DNA of 57,286 bases, from positions 1-57,286 of the forward strand of contig JAGBOC010000021.1 in the NCBI GenBank assembly GCA_017634065.1, read 5' to 3'. Positions 39,024-46,941 of the stretch are shown here, piece by piece. The notes below the pieces were generated by a model. It did not search any database. It was not told the DNA's origin and saw only the letters and a program-made list of their open reading frames with translations. The position numbers and the translations under genes were made by a program. The first letter of the stretch is position 1; every line of letters begins with the position of its first letter. The DNA comes from Lachnospiraceae bacterium (lineage in GTDB: Bacteria; Bacillota; Clostridia; Lachnospirales; Lachnospiraceae).

Positions 39024-40034
39024 ATGAGCACTTTTATCACACCTAAAAATTATAAATCAGCATTATCACTTCATGATACACAAGTAGGTATCAAAGTGGT
39101 TAAAGATTATTTTCAAACATCACTTGCGTATGAACTCGATTTACTTCGTGTTTCAGCACCAGCATTTGTAGATAAAAACTCTGGACTTAATGACAATTTG
39201 AATGGAGTAGAAAGACCAGTTTCATTTGATATAAAAGATAATAAAGACATAGAAGCAGAAGTGGTTCATTCTCTTGCAAAGTGGAAGAGATATGCTCTTG
39301 ATAGATATGGTTTTAAGACATATGAAGGTTTATACACTGATATGGTGGCTATAAGAAGAGATGAGATACTAGACAACATTCATAGTATCTATGTGGACCA
39401 ATGGGACTGGGAAAAAATAATTGAAAAAAGTGATAGAAATGTTGAGTACTTGAAAGAAGTAGTAAGACATATCTATTCTGCACTTAAGAAGACAGAAAAG
39501 TATATGGCTATTCAATTTGATTATATAGAAGAGATTTTACCAAAAGATATTTTCTTTATAACTTCAGAAGATTTGCTTCAAATGTATCCTGATAAAACAC
39601 CTAAAGAGAGAGAATATTTAATAGCAAAAGAACATAAAGCAGTTTTCATTATGCAGATAGGTAAGTATTTGTCAAATGGAGAAAGACATGATGGTAGGGC
39701 TCCAGACTATGATGATTGGGAATTAAACGGTGATATATTAGTTTATTATCCTGTTCTTGATATCGCACTAGAACTTTCAAGTATGGGTATAAGAGTTGAT
39801 GAAGATTCAATGTTAAATCAACTAAAAATTGCAAAATGTGAAGAAAGAAAAAATCTTCCTTTCCATAAAGCTATACTAAATAAAGAACTTCCTTATACGA
39901 TAGGTGGAGGAATAGGTCAGTCGAGAATATGTATGTTCTTTTTAAGAAAGGCACATATTGGTGAAATACACTGTTCTCTTTGGCCTAAAGAAATACAAGA
40001 TATCGCAAAGCAAAATGGTATTATGTTATTATAA
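39024..40034 (+). CDS. asnA: Aspartate-ammonia ligase
   Basis: A 336-aa asparagine synthetase of the ammonia-dependent, class II aaRS-like fold, using ATP and ammonia. The N-terminus FITPKNYKSALSLHDTQ and the later LRVSAPAFVD, AVHSLAKWKR-type (here VVHSLAKWKR), VDQWDWE and GGGIGQSR motifs match AsnA. I set the start at 39024, which has AAGGAGATTAAACAA directly upstream; an in-frame ATG at 38937 lies inside the DUF1015 gene. Its presence suggests assimilation of free ammonium. Confidence 0.97.
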   Translation: MSTFITPKNYKSALSLHDTQVGIKVVKDYFQTSLAYELDLLRVSAPAFVDKNSGLNDNLNGVERPVSFDIKDNKDIEAEVVHSLAKWKRYALDRYGFKTYEGLYTDMVAIRRDEILDNIHSIYVDQWDWEKIIEKSDRNVEYLKEVVRHIYSALKKTEKYMAIQFDYIEEILPKDIFFITSEDLLQMYPDKTPKEREYLIAKEHKAVFIMQIGKYLSNGERHDGRAPDYDDWELNGDILVYYPVLDIALELSSMGIRVDEDSMLNQLKIAKCEERKNLPFHKAILNKELPYTIGGGIGQSRICMFFLRKAHIGEIHCSLWPKEIQDIAKQNGIMLL

Positions 40035-41325
40035 AAAAATAGTATATAGTTTGTTAATTTCATTATTGTTGCAGGTATTTGCTCCTGCAACAATTTTTGC
40101 TAACAGAATACTTTGGCCTAGTGAGATGAATCTTGATAATGATTTAATTACACTTGATAACATATTGCCAAAAGATGCCACAGCCTCAAATAGCAAAAAA
40201 GGATTTTTGTTTTCTGGTGACCCAAAAGAGATTTTTATTTTGGGGGCAGGTCACATTGCTATAAATGTAACTCTTTCTGGAAAAGGTCATACAATGATTC
40301 AGTATCTCCAAGGACTAAAGAAAAGAGGAGTTAAGATAACACTTATACTTGTAAATGATAAGGCACCTGTTGGTGTCGACCTTAAATCTGCACCAGAAGA
40401 GTTTCAAAAGCCATATTTTTATATGATAGATTTTAATTCAAATAATGGAGATTGGCAAAGATATAATTTTGACCGAATAGTATCAGATTATTATCCATAT
40501 GTTGATAACTGGATAATTGGCAATGAGATTAATTCACAACTTTATAATTTTTATGGTGCATCAGATGTAAATCATTACACTAAAGTATATTGTGATACGT
40601 TTAAGATATGTTATGAAAAAATAAAAGCAAAAAATCCAAATGCAAATGTTTATATATCATTTGACCAAGGATATGATATACCAAATTATGATGCAAGAGA
40701 TAGGCGATTTAATAAGGTGCTTGGGAAGTATCGCTACAATATGAAAGAACAGTTAATACTCATAAATAATTATCTTGATAGAAGTATTGACTGGGGAGTT
40801 GCTTTACACCCTTATCCTGCACCAATTGAGTCGGCATATTTTTGGGATGATGAATATGCAGGATATGATGTTGGAGCAAAGAATGAAGTTGATATGCCAT
40901 ATTTACTTACATTAAAAAACTTTGAGATTGCAATTAATTTTTTAGCAGAAAAAAGGTTTTTAAATAGACAAAATAAGGTTAGAAATATTATCATTAGCGA
41001 GTTTGCTCTCACATCACATGATGGAGAGAGAGAACAGGCGGCTGGGCTATATTATCTTTGGGAAAAAATTGAAAATAATCCATATGTAAAGGCATTTTTA
41101 TATAACTCACAGACTGATCTTGCAGATGGATATAATTTTGGCCTTACGAGTGATAAAAATAGAAAAAGACTTATCTGGGCAGTCTTTAAAGATATGGATA
41201 GAGAAAATGAGAGAGGCTGGTGTAAAGATTTGCTTGATGAAGTTCTTGAAGAACATGGATATATAGATATTGATACAGTTATATTTAATAAAGCAAGTAT
41301 AAGTGAATTACTTAAAACACAGTAA
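40015..41325 (+). CDS. Secreted DUF5722-like protein, glycosidase-like barrel
   Basis: A 436-aa protein when started at 40015: a KKIVYSLLISLLLQVF signal peptide with likely cleavage after ATIFA. The start lies inside the last 20 nt of asnA; an earlier ATG at 39958 would place 19 extra residues ahead of the signal. The body has alternating strands and helices with WIIGNEINSQLYN, WGVALHPYPAP and IIISEFALTSHDGE. The Asn-Glu and Glu residues on strand ends resemble acid/base and nucleophile positions of clan GH-A glycosidases. The FILGAGHIAINVTLSG start of the mature protein resembles DUF5722. Probably an extracellular sugar-active enzyme; substrate unknown. Confidence 0.7.
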   Translation: MVLCYYKKIVYSLLISLLLQVFAPATIFANRILWPSEMNLDNDLITLDNILPKDATASNSKKGFLFSGDPKEIFILGAGHIAINVTLSGKGHTMIQYLQGLKKRGVKITLILVNDKAPVGVDLKSAPEEFQKPYFYMIDFNSNNGDWQRYNFDRIVSDYYPYVDNWIIGNEINSQLYNFYGASDVNHYTKVYCDTFKICYEKIKAKNPNANVYISFDQGYDIPNYDARDRRFNKVLGKYRYNMKEQLILINNYLDRSIDWGVALHPYPAPIESAYFWDDEYAGYDVGAKNEVDMPYLLTLKNFEIAINFLAEKRFLNRQNKVRNIIISEFALTSHDGEREQAAGLYYLWEKIENNPYVKAFLYNSQTDLADGYNFGLTSDKNRKRLIWAVFKDMDRENERGWCKDLLDEVLEEHGYIDIDTVIFNKASISELLKTQ

Positions 41326-41326
41326 G

Positions 41327-42442
41327 TTAAACTATTAAAACTTTCGTGGCATTTTCTTTCAAATTATTCTTTGATATAAGATTGTAGAGATTACTTGCAA
41401 ATATATTTATTGACATTTGTCTTGAAAGTGAAAAAGTTGTATCATCATTTAAGATAACTTCTTTTGATTTTGAAAAGTTTTTGACAAATGCCTTATAGGA
41501 ACTAGGAGAATAACTTAATAGATATGGTACTTTTATATTTTTAAGGTAAGATAAGAAGTCTTTTCTAACTCCAAGTATTCTCATATACTTTGGGAAATGA
41601 TTAATATTTATTATATCATCTTTATTAATGTCAAATATTATATTTAGTAGAACTCGTTTAATAAAGGCAAGAGTTCTATTTTTTGTTTTAAGTAACTTTG
41701 ATGCTTTAGTAAATGTATTAGAGTTATTTGGAAGTTTAAGCATCGAATTATAGACATCATCAGTTATGAGATTAGTATTTTTAATATTGTATAAGTTATT
41801 CTTTGCAAGTAGTATTTTATAGTTCAAAATAGGCGAAAAACTATCATTTGATATTTTTTTTGAAATGCCTTTTCGTAATTCTGAAGCAGTAGGTAAATCA
41901 TTTTCTCTTTTTATGCTAATAGGTTCTATCTTGCTTTTAAGACTTTTGATAGCACAGATATATTCAACTGCTAAAATGTCATTTGATGTTAGTTTTTTAT
42001 CATATAATATAGATAGAGCTTTAGAGTATGATTGACCTATCTTAAGAAGGCTTTTTATTTTGTTACTTTTCTCGTTTTTTAAGTTTATATCTGCATATTT
42101 AGTTAGTTTTTCTATATTATTAATTTTAGACCCAAAAATAAGTTTGTCAACAAAACCAAGACTATTTAGTATTTTAACTGAATATAGAGCAAAGTATTTT
42201 GCTGATGACAAAGAATACTCTATAGGAAGTTCAATGACTAAAGATACGCCATTTTTAATCAACTTCTTTGCACGGCTATATTTATCATATACAGCTGGTT
42301 CGCCTCTTTGCACAAAACTTCCGGACATAACAGCAATAATAATTTCAGCCTCTTTTTTTGCTTCTTTTATGAGCCTTTTATGTCCTTCGTGAAAAGGGTT
42401 ACATTCACATATAAATCCAATAACTTTTTTGTTGTTTAACAT
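41327..42442 (-). CDS. tmcAL: tRNA(Met) cytidine acetate ligase family protein
   Basis: A 371-aa protein. The N-terminal nucleotidyltransferase fold carries HEGH (residues 18-21) in ECNPFHEGHKRL, then VMSGSFVQRGEPA with conserved Arg. TmcAL uses ATP and acetate to form N4-acetylcytidine at the wobble position of elongator tRNA-Met. The start at 42442 was preferred over two upstream in-frame ATGs (42457, 42478). This is because a TATAAT box (42454-42449) lies exactly 6 nt upstream and homology begins at KKVIGFICE. It converges with the DUF5722 gene with 1 nt between the stops and no terminator. Confidence 0.9.
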   Translation of the reverse strand: MLNNKKVIGFICECNPFHEGHKRLIKEAKKEAEIIIAVMSGSFVQRGEPAVYDKYSRAKKLIKNGVSLVIELPIEYSLSSAKYFALYSVKILNSLGFVDKLIFGSKINNIEKLTKYADINLKNEKSNKIKSLLKIGQSYSKALSILYDKKLTSNDILAVEYICAIKSLKSKIEPISIKRENDLPTASELRKGISKKISNDSFSPILNYKILLAKNNLYNIKNTNLITDDVYNSMLKLPNNSNTFTKASKLLKTKNRTLAFIKRVLLNIIFDINKDDIININHFPKYMRILGVRKDFLSYLKNIKVPYLLSYSPSSYKAFVKNFSKSKEVILNDDTTFSLSRQMSINIFASNLYNLISKNNLKENATKVLIV

Positions 42443-42448
42443 ATCCAA

Positions 42449-42478
42449 ATTATACATAAAAAAGTGAAAAAAAGCCAA
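42449..42478 (-). promoter_or_regulatory. tmcAL promoter abutting its start codon
   Basis: Reverse strand: TTGGCT (42478-42473), 18 nt, TATAAT (42454-42449), 6 nt, ATG at 42442. No ribosome binding site fits in the gap. The promoter interleaves with the divergent promoter of the 42508 gene. Confidence 0.6.
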
Positions 42479-42492
42479 TAATATGTTATAAT
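42464..42492 (+). promoter_or_regulatory. Promoter of the 42508 gene cluster
   Basis: A weak -35 GTGAAA (42464-42469), 17 nt, and a perfect TATAAT (42487-42492). The predicted leader is only about 9 nt and contains GGAAAG just before the ATG. It overlaps the divergent tmcAL promoter. Confidence 0.55.
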
Positions 42493-42507
42493 TACTATCA
42501 CGGAAAG

Positions 42508-43650
42508 ATGAATAGTTTTAATCAATATAATCAAACATTTAGGCAAAAGAAGGCAAATGATTTGTCCTCTATAGTTAGAATACTTGTATCATTTTTTATC
42601 ATAGTTATATCAATACTTGCTATTTATGTTGTGATAAGAAGAGTTCTTGATATAAAGATACTTGAAAAGATAAATCTAAAAGAAGAGCCACATGATAGTT
42701 TGAGTATCACAACTGATGCTAATTCTGGCACATCATTTTTCGTCACTGATGATAAAGGTCTTAAATTCAGAAAAGAGGATAAAACCTTTGCGAGAGAAGA
42801 GTGGATAGAGAAAAATGCTGAATTATTTTATTTTGATACAGCTGGATATGGGTTAAATGGTGACTTGAAAAGAGAAGGACAAGTTTATTCATTTGAAAAT
42901 GGAAAATTAATAAATATTAAGCGAGATACTTCTTATGTATCAAGAGCAAGAGATGAGTTATTTAGTAGTATAGAATCGGCGCAGTATTTGGTGTGGCTTG
43001 TTGATGATGAGAAAATAGGTAGCTTTTATCCTATAAAGTTTAGACAGAATAGTGATGATTTTGAAGACTACCTTGGTACAGAGTCAGATAAACAGTATTC
43101 ATCTCCAAATATGATAAAAATATATATGAGTAATATTTATTATTTGGCTGTGGGGAGAGGAACAAATTATGCAGGAAGGCTATACCGAATGAGACCAAAT
43201 GCTATTCATAAGGAAACAGTAGGTATAGGTGTGACTGGTTATATAGTTTTGTCAGATGATGTAGTGTATTATTGTGATGGAGAGAGAGTTTTAAAGGCAA
43301 AAAGTTGGAAAGGTGTAGAATTAAAACTTCCTGAAAATGAAGAACTTAATGAAGAGGGCGAGATAGTATTTAAGGTTGCAAGTAAGTCAGATGTAGATTT
43401 TAGTGACAATAGTGAAGGTCTTGATATTGATATAGCTAACTTGCCAAAGCCTGATGAAGAAGAAAGTACTTTGGATAGAGTAGTTGACAATAGTAGAGAT
43501 GAAAGTAGAGCATTAGAAAGCACAGTGCCCGATGTTCAAGTTGGGATAAGCCCAGGAGATATAAGTAATCAAAGAACTAGTGCTGTAAGAGATGAAAGGG
43601 TAGAAATAGGAGCAGGACCAAGAGTTGTAGAGGTTGAAGCACCAAGATAA
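42508..43650 (+). CDS. Membrane-anchored hypothetical protein, 380 aa
   Basis: No family recognised with confidence. A short basic/polar N-terminus is followed by one transmembrane helix (about residues 25-47). The extracellular-type domain is rich in Tyr, Arg and Asp, with short beta strands such as YYLAVGRGTNYAGRLYRM and GYIVLSDDVVYYCDGERV. From about residue 300 the tail is acidic, Ser/Asp/Glu-rich and probably disordered. The stop is immediately followed by the ATG of the guanylate-kinase-like gene with no gap, so translation is coupled. It heads a run with replication and ribosome-associated genes. Confidence 0.7.
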   Translation: MNSFNQYNQTFRQKKANDLSSIVRILVSFFIIVISILAIYVVIRRVLDIKILEKINLKEEPHDSLSITTDANSGTSFFVTDDKGLKFRKEDKTFAREEWIEKNAELFYFDTAGYGLNGDLKREGQVYSFENGKLINIKRDTSYVSRARDELFSSIESAQYLVWLVDDEKIGSFYPIKFRQNSDDFEDYLGTESDKQYSSPNMIKIYMSNIYYLAVGRGTNYAGRLYRMRPNAIHKETVGIGVTGYIVLSDDVVYYCDGERVLKAKSWKGVELKLPENEELNEEGEIVFKVASKSDVDFSDNSEGLDIDIANLPKPDEEESTLDRVVDNSRDESRALESTVPDVQVGISPGDISNQRTSAVRDERVEIGAGPRVVEVEAPR

Positions 43651-44226
43651 ATGATATTTTATATTATGGGAAAATCGGCTTCTGGTAAAGACAGCCTTTA
43701 TAAAAAATTATTAGAATCTGATCTTAAATTACAAAGATTAGTGATTTACACAACAAGACCTAAAAGAGATGGGGAAGAAGATGGCATAGAGTATAATTTT
43801 GTCGATGAGAGTTTTTTGAATGCCAATTCTGATAGAATTATTGAAAAGCGTGTATACAAGACAGTATTTGGAAACTGGTATTATGCCACTATAGATGATG
43901 GAAAAATTGAGGACAGTAAGAATTATTTAGTTATAGGTACATTAGAATCTTATAATATTATAAAGAAATATTATGGAAATGAAAAAGTGTATCCTATATA
44001 TCTTGAAGTTAGTGACAAAGTAAGGCGTGAAAGAGCAATAAAAAGAGAAAATATGCAAAAGGTGCCAAAGTTTGATGAGATGGAAAGAAGATTTAAGGCC
44101 GATGAAGTAGATTTTAGCGATGAAAATGTAGAAAAAGCAGGAATTACCAAAAGATATAATAATGATGATTTTAGCAAGTGCTATGTTGAAGTGCATGATG
44201 ATATAAAAAAGTATGTAAATGATTAA
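43651..44226 (+). CDS. Guanylate kinase-like protein
   Basis: A 191-aa P-loop protein of the guanylate kinase family: GKSASGKD at residues 7-14, then YTTRPKRDGEEDGIEYNF, the GMP-binding segment. It is shorter than canonical Gmk (about 205), and the P-loop has Asp where Ser/Thr usually ligates Mg after the Lys, although a Ser follows. This points to a divergent paralogue rather than the essential Gmk. The start codon directly abuts the preceding stop, and the 3' end overlaps holB by 8 nt. Position next to holB is reminiscent of tmk-holB order. Confidence 0.75.
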   Translation: MIFYIMGKSASGKDSLYKKLLESDLKLQRLVIYTTRPKRDGEEDGIEYNFVDESFLNANSDRIIEKRVYKTVFGNWYYATIDDGKIEDSKNYLVIGTLESYNIIKKYYGNEKVYPIYLEVSDKVRRERAIKRENMQKVPKFDEMERRFKADEVDFSDENVEKAGITKRYNNDDFSKCYVEVHDDIKKYVND

Positions 44227-45001
44227 TATATCATATAAAAAAGTATATAATGCATATATAATTGAGTCTTATAACTATAGTTCGATAAAAAATAGTATTA
44301 AAGATTTTGCTATCGCAAATGGTTTTGATAAGGCTCTTGTCGATAGCGACAATCATCCGGATATTTTGTATATAGAATCTCCTGATGATAATATATCGAT
44401 AGACAGTATAAGACAAGATATTGTTGAGACAGCCATTTATTCACCTAAAATTGCTGACTTAAAAATATATGTTGTGTATGATGCGATACACCTTGCAGAG
44501 AATGCTCAAAATGCAATGTTAAAAACACTTGAAGAGCCACCAGTATTTGATGTATTCTTTTTAGTGACAAGTAATTCAAACAAATTACTTGAAACTATAC
44601 GAAGTAGATGTATAACTATTAAAGATGATGAGAGTATTAATTATAAGTATTTACTAGATTTAGATTACATAAGAGATGCAATATTAATGTTAGCAAATGC
44701 GAAATCAGCTTCTGCAAGTGACAAAATGAGGTTTGCAGAGATTTTTGCAGAAAAAGATAACAAACTAAAAGATTTAATTATGCTTTATAGATACCTTATA
44801 AGAGATGCACTCGTGTATAAGATGACATTATCTAAAAAACAGATATATCTTAAAGAGTTGGAGGATGATATTATCACATTGTCTTATACTTATGACAATA
44901 AAGAGTTTGCAACTCTTATAGAGAGTCTAAATAAACTATCTGATGTAAATAGAAATAATGTAAATAAAAAAATAGCTGTGTTTAATTTTTTTGGGGTGTA
45001 G
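44219..45001 (+). CDS. holB: DNA polymerase III delta' subunit
   Basis: A 260-aa clamp-loader subunit related to HolB. Recognisable parts are SIDSIRQDIVE, KIYVVYDAIHLAENAQNAML, KTLEEPP and the ETIRSRC sensor segment. No functional Walker A is present, as usual for delta', and the N-terminal zinc module of E. coli-type delta' is missing, making it short. It overlaps the guanylate-kinase-like gene by 8 nt and precedes ricT by 2 nt, the order holB-ricT-trmN-like known from Firmicutes. Confidence 0.88.
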   Translation: MINISYKKVYNAYIIESYNYSSIKNSIKDFAIANGFDKALVDSDNHPDILYIESPDDNISIDSIRQDIVETAIYSPKIADLKIYVVYDAIHLAENAQNAMLKTLEEPPVFDVFFLVTSNSNKLLETIRSRCITIKDDESINYKYLLDLDYIRDAILMLANAKSASASDKMRFAEIFAEKDNKLKDLIMLYRYLIRDALVYKMTLSKKQIYLKELEDDIITLSYTYDNKEFATLIESLNKLSDVNRNNVNKKIAVFNFFGV

Positions 45002-45003
45002 AG

Positions 45004-45906
45004 ATGGAAAAATGTCTAGGAATAAGATTTAGAGTTAGTGGTAAAATATATTTTTTTAAGCCAAATGATGAAGTAGTTGAAGTTGGCGATGCTTGTATTG
45101 TTGAGACAATTAGAGGAATTGAATTTGGAAAAGTAGTAAAAAAGGATATAGAAGTAGATGAAAAATCTCTAAAATCTCCTCTTCGAACTATTATTAGAAA
45201 AGCAACTCCTGAAGACTATGAAACTCATAAGAAAAATAAGGAAAAAGAGGGCGATGCTTTTGCAAAGTGTAAAGAAAGAATAAAAGAGCATGGGCTTCCA
45301 ATGAAATTACTTGATTGCGAGTTCACTTTTGATTCGACAAAAGTATTGTTTTACTTTTCGGCAGAAAATAGAATTGATTTTCGAGAACTTGTTAAAGACC
45401 TTGCATCAATATTTAGAATCCGAATTGAACTACGGCAGGTAGGAGTTCGTGACGAAACTAAAATACTTGGTGGCCTTGGTCCATGTGGAAGACCATATTG
45501 TTGTGCGACATATCTTTTCGATTTTAAATCTGTTTCTATAAAGAATGTCAAAGAACAAGGCGTAAGCCTTAATCCGGCAAAAATATCAGGTGCCTGTGGT
45601 AGACTTATGTGTTGCCTAAACAATGAAAAAGAGACTTATGAAAAATTAAATGAATCTATGCCACAGATTTCAGATTTTGTAACTACAAAAGATGGGCTTA
45701 AAGGAACTGTGCAGAGTATAAATACATTAAGACAAAAAGTTAAAGTACTTGTAAATGTGGCAAATGATGAAAAAGAAATGAGAGAATATGACCCATCAGA
45801 GCTTAAGTTTAAGAAACGTCAGATCGTAAGGGAAGAAACTGAAGAAGAAAAAGAGGCTAGAAAGTTAGAAGAACTTGAGCGTAAAGATGTGAAGGCAGAT
45901 TTATAA
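45004..45906 (+). CDS. ricT: PSP1-domain regulatory protein RicT (YaaT)
   Basis: A 300-aa PSP1 protein. Cysteine clusters CGRPYCC and CGRLMCC match those that bind iron-sulfur clusters in the RicA-RicF-RicT complex, which in B. subtilis assists RNase Y-dependent mRNA maturation. The N-terminal EFGKVV strand and central LRQVGVRDETKILGGLGPCG are typical. A charged tail ends the protein. It follows holB by 2 nt. Confidence 0.93.
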   Translation: MEKCLGIRFRVSGKIYFFKPNDEVVEVGDACIVETIRGIEFGKVVKKDIEVDEKSLKSPLRTIIRKATPEDYETHKKNKEKEGDAFAKCKERIKEHGLPMKLLDCEFTFDSTKVLFYFSAENRIDFRELVKDLASIFRIRIELRQVGVRDETKILGGLGPCGRPYCCATYLFDFKSVSIKNVKEQGVSLNPAKISGACGRLMCCLNNEKETYEKLNESMPQISDFVTTKDGLKGTVQSINTLRQKVKVLVNVANDEKEMREYDPSELKFKKRQIVREETEEEKEARKLEELERKDVKADL

Positions 45907-45923
45907 GTTAATAATTTTATGAT

Positions 45924-46769
45924 ATGAGTAGCATTAAACTCGAAAACTTGGAAATTAATGATTATATGATTTATCAAGATAAGGACAGCTTCAATTTTGG
46001 AATTGATGCTGTCCTTCTTGCTAATTTTGCACTTCGAGAGTTTTATGCTCTATCTAGTAAGAATGAAAAGGTTATAAAAACAAAAGAGCCTAATAAAAAT
46101 AGTAGTATAGATTCATTACGAATATGCGATTTTTGCACTGGGTCTTTGCCAATACCACTTGTTATGTATGCAAAGAGAAAAATGTATTTGGGAGATAGGG
46201 TAAAGATTGATGCATTTGAAATAGATAAAGAACAAGTAGAGTTATGCAATAAATCTTTATCGTATAATAAAGAAAATGTTAGTGATGCACAAAACATTTT
46301 AGAAGATATAAAAGTCTTCAATGAAGATATTAATAACCTAATAAATGATAAAGATAAGTTTAAGCATCTATATGAGAGCTATGATATGATAACTGTTAAT
46401 CCACCATATAATAGAGAGGGGTGCGGTATAGTATCCTTAAATGATAAAAAGAATGTCGCTAGACATGAGATATATATTACATTTGATAAAATATGTAAAG
46501 CATCTTCATTATTGCTTAAGTCAAATAAAAAGTTTTATATAGTTCATCATACAGAGAGATTTGTTGAAATCGTAGATACATTAAAGTCAAACTCTTTTGA
46601 AATCAAAAAAGTGCAGTTCGTTCATACTAAAATTGATAAGCCATCAAATCTTGTGTTGATAGAAGCAGTGAAAAATGGCAAGTCTGGTGTAAGAGTTCTT
46701 CCACCGATAATAGTGTTCAATAATGATGGTCAATACACTCAAAATGTACAAAAAATCTATGGAAAATAG
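45924..46769 (+). CDS. tRNA1(Val) adenine-N6 methyltransferase-like protein
   Basis: A 281-aa SAM-dependent methyltransferase of the TrmN6 (YabB/YfiC) family. The N-terminus has MIYQDKDSFNFGIDAVLLANF. The SAM motif is FCTGSLPIPLVM, an unusual variant of the usual GTGxG type. The catalytic NPPY is in TVNPPYNREGCG. It has a Lys/Asn-rich insertion before motif I. The family methylates adenine-37 of tRNA1-Val in E. coli; the target here is inferred. It follows ricT by 17 nt with no clear ribosome binding site. Confidence 0.82.
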   Translation: MSSIKLENLEINDYMIYQDKDSFNFGIDAVLLANFALREFYALSSKNEKVIKTKEPNKNSSIDSLRICDFCTGSLPIPLVMYAKRKMYLGDRVKIDAFEIDKEQVELCNKSLSYNKENVSDAQNILEDIKVFNEDINNLINDKDKFKHLYESYDMITVNPPYNREGCGIVSLNDKKNVARHEIYITFDKICKASSLLLKSNKKFYIVHHTERFVEIVDTLKSNSFEIKKVQFVHTKIDKPSNLVLIEAVKNGKSGVRVLPPIIVFNNDGQYTQNVQKIYGK

Positions 46770-46824
46770 TATCTAAAAAAGCCTTATTTTGTAAGGGAAC
46801 CTTATATAATCAACCCCAGGCGAC

Positions 46825-46892
46825 CACTATATATAGTGTGTCGCATTTTGTTAATAACTATATATTGACATTTACTAACTATATGATATAAT
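46825..46892 (+). promoter_or_regulatory. nrdD promoter with tandem NrdR operator
   Basis: Two NrdR-box-like palindromes: CACTATATATAGTG (46825-46838, core CTATATATAG at 46827) and core CTATATATTG at 46858-46867. Core starts are 31 nt apart, the three-turn spacing typical of NrdR sites. The second box overlaps the -35 of a strong promoter TTGACA (46865-46870), 16 nt, TATAAT (46887-46892). The established NrdR consensus is acaCwAtATaTwGtgt, which both cores fit. Repression of nrdD by dATP/ATP-bound NrdR is expected. Confidence 0.85.
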
Positions 46893-46941
46893 AGCAAGAC
46901 TTATGGTGGGTATGTAAATATATAATTTGAAGGGGTATATT

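Noticed and set aside
46782-46804. CCTTA-TAAGG-CCTTA hairpins after the trmN6-like gene as a terminator or switch
   Set aside because: Stems are only 5 bp and AT-rich with no T run; mutually exclusive pairing is possible but too weak to claim.
46879-46888. A third NrdR-like box, CTATATGATA, near the nrdD -10
   Set aside because: It lacks the terminal G of the consensus and the spacing to box 2 is 21 nt rather than 31; it is probably part of the AT-rich -10 region.
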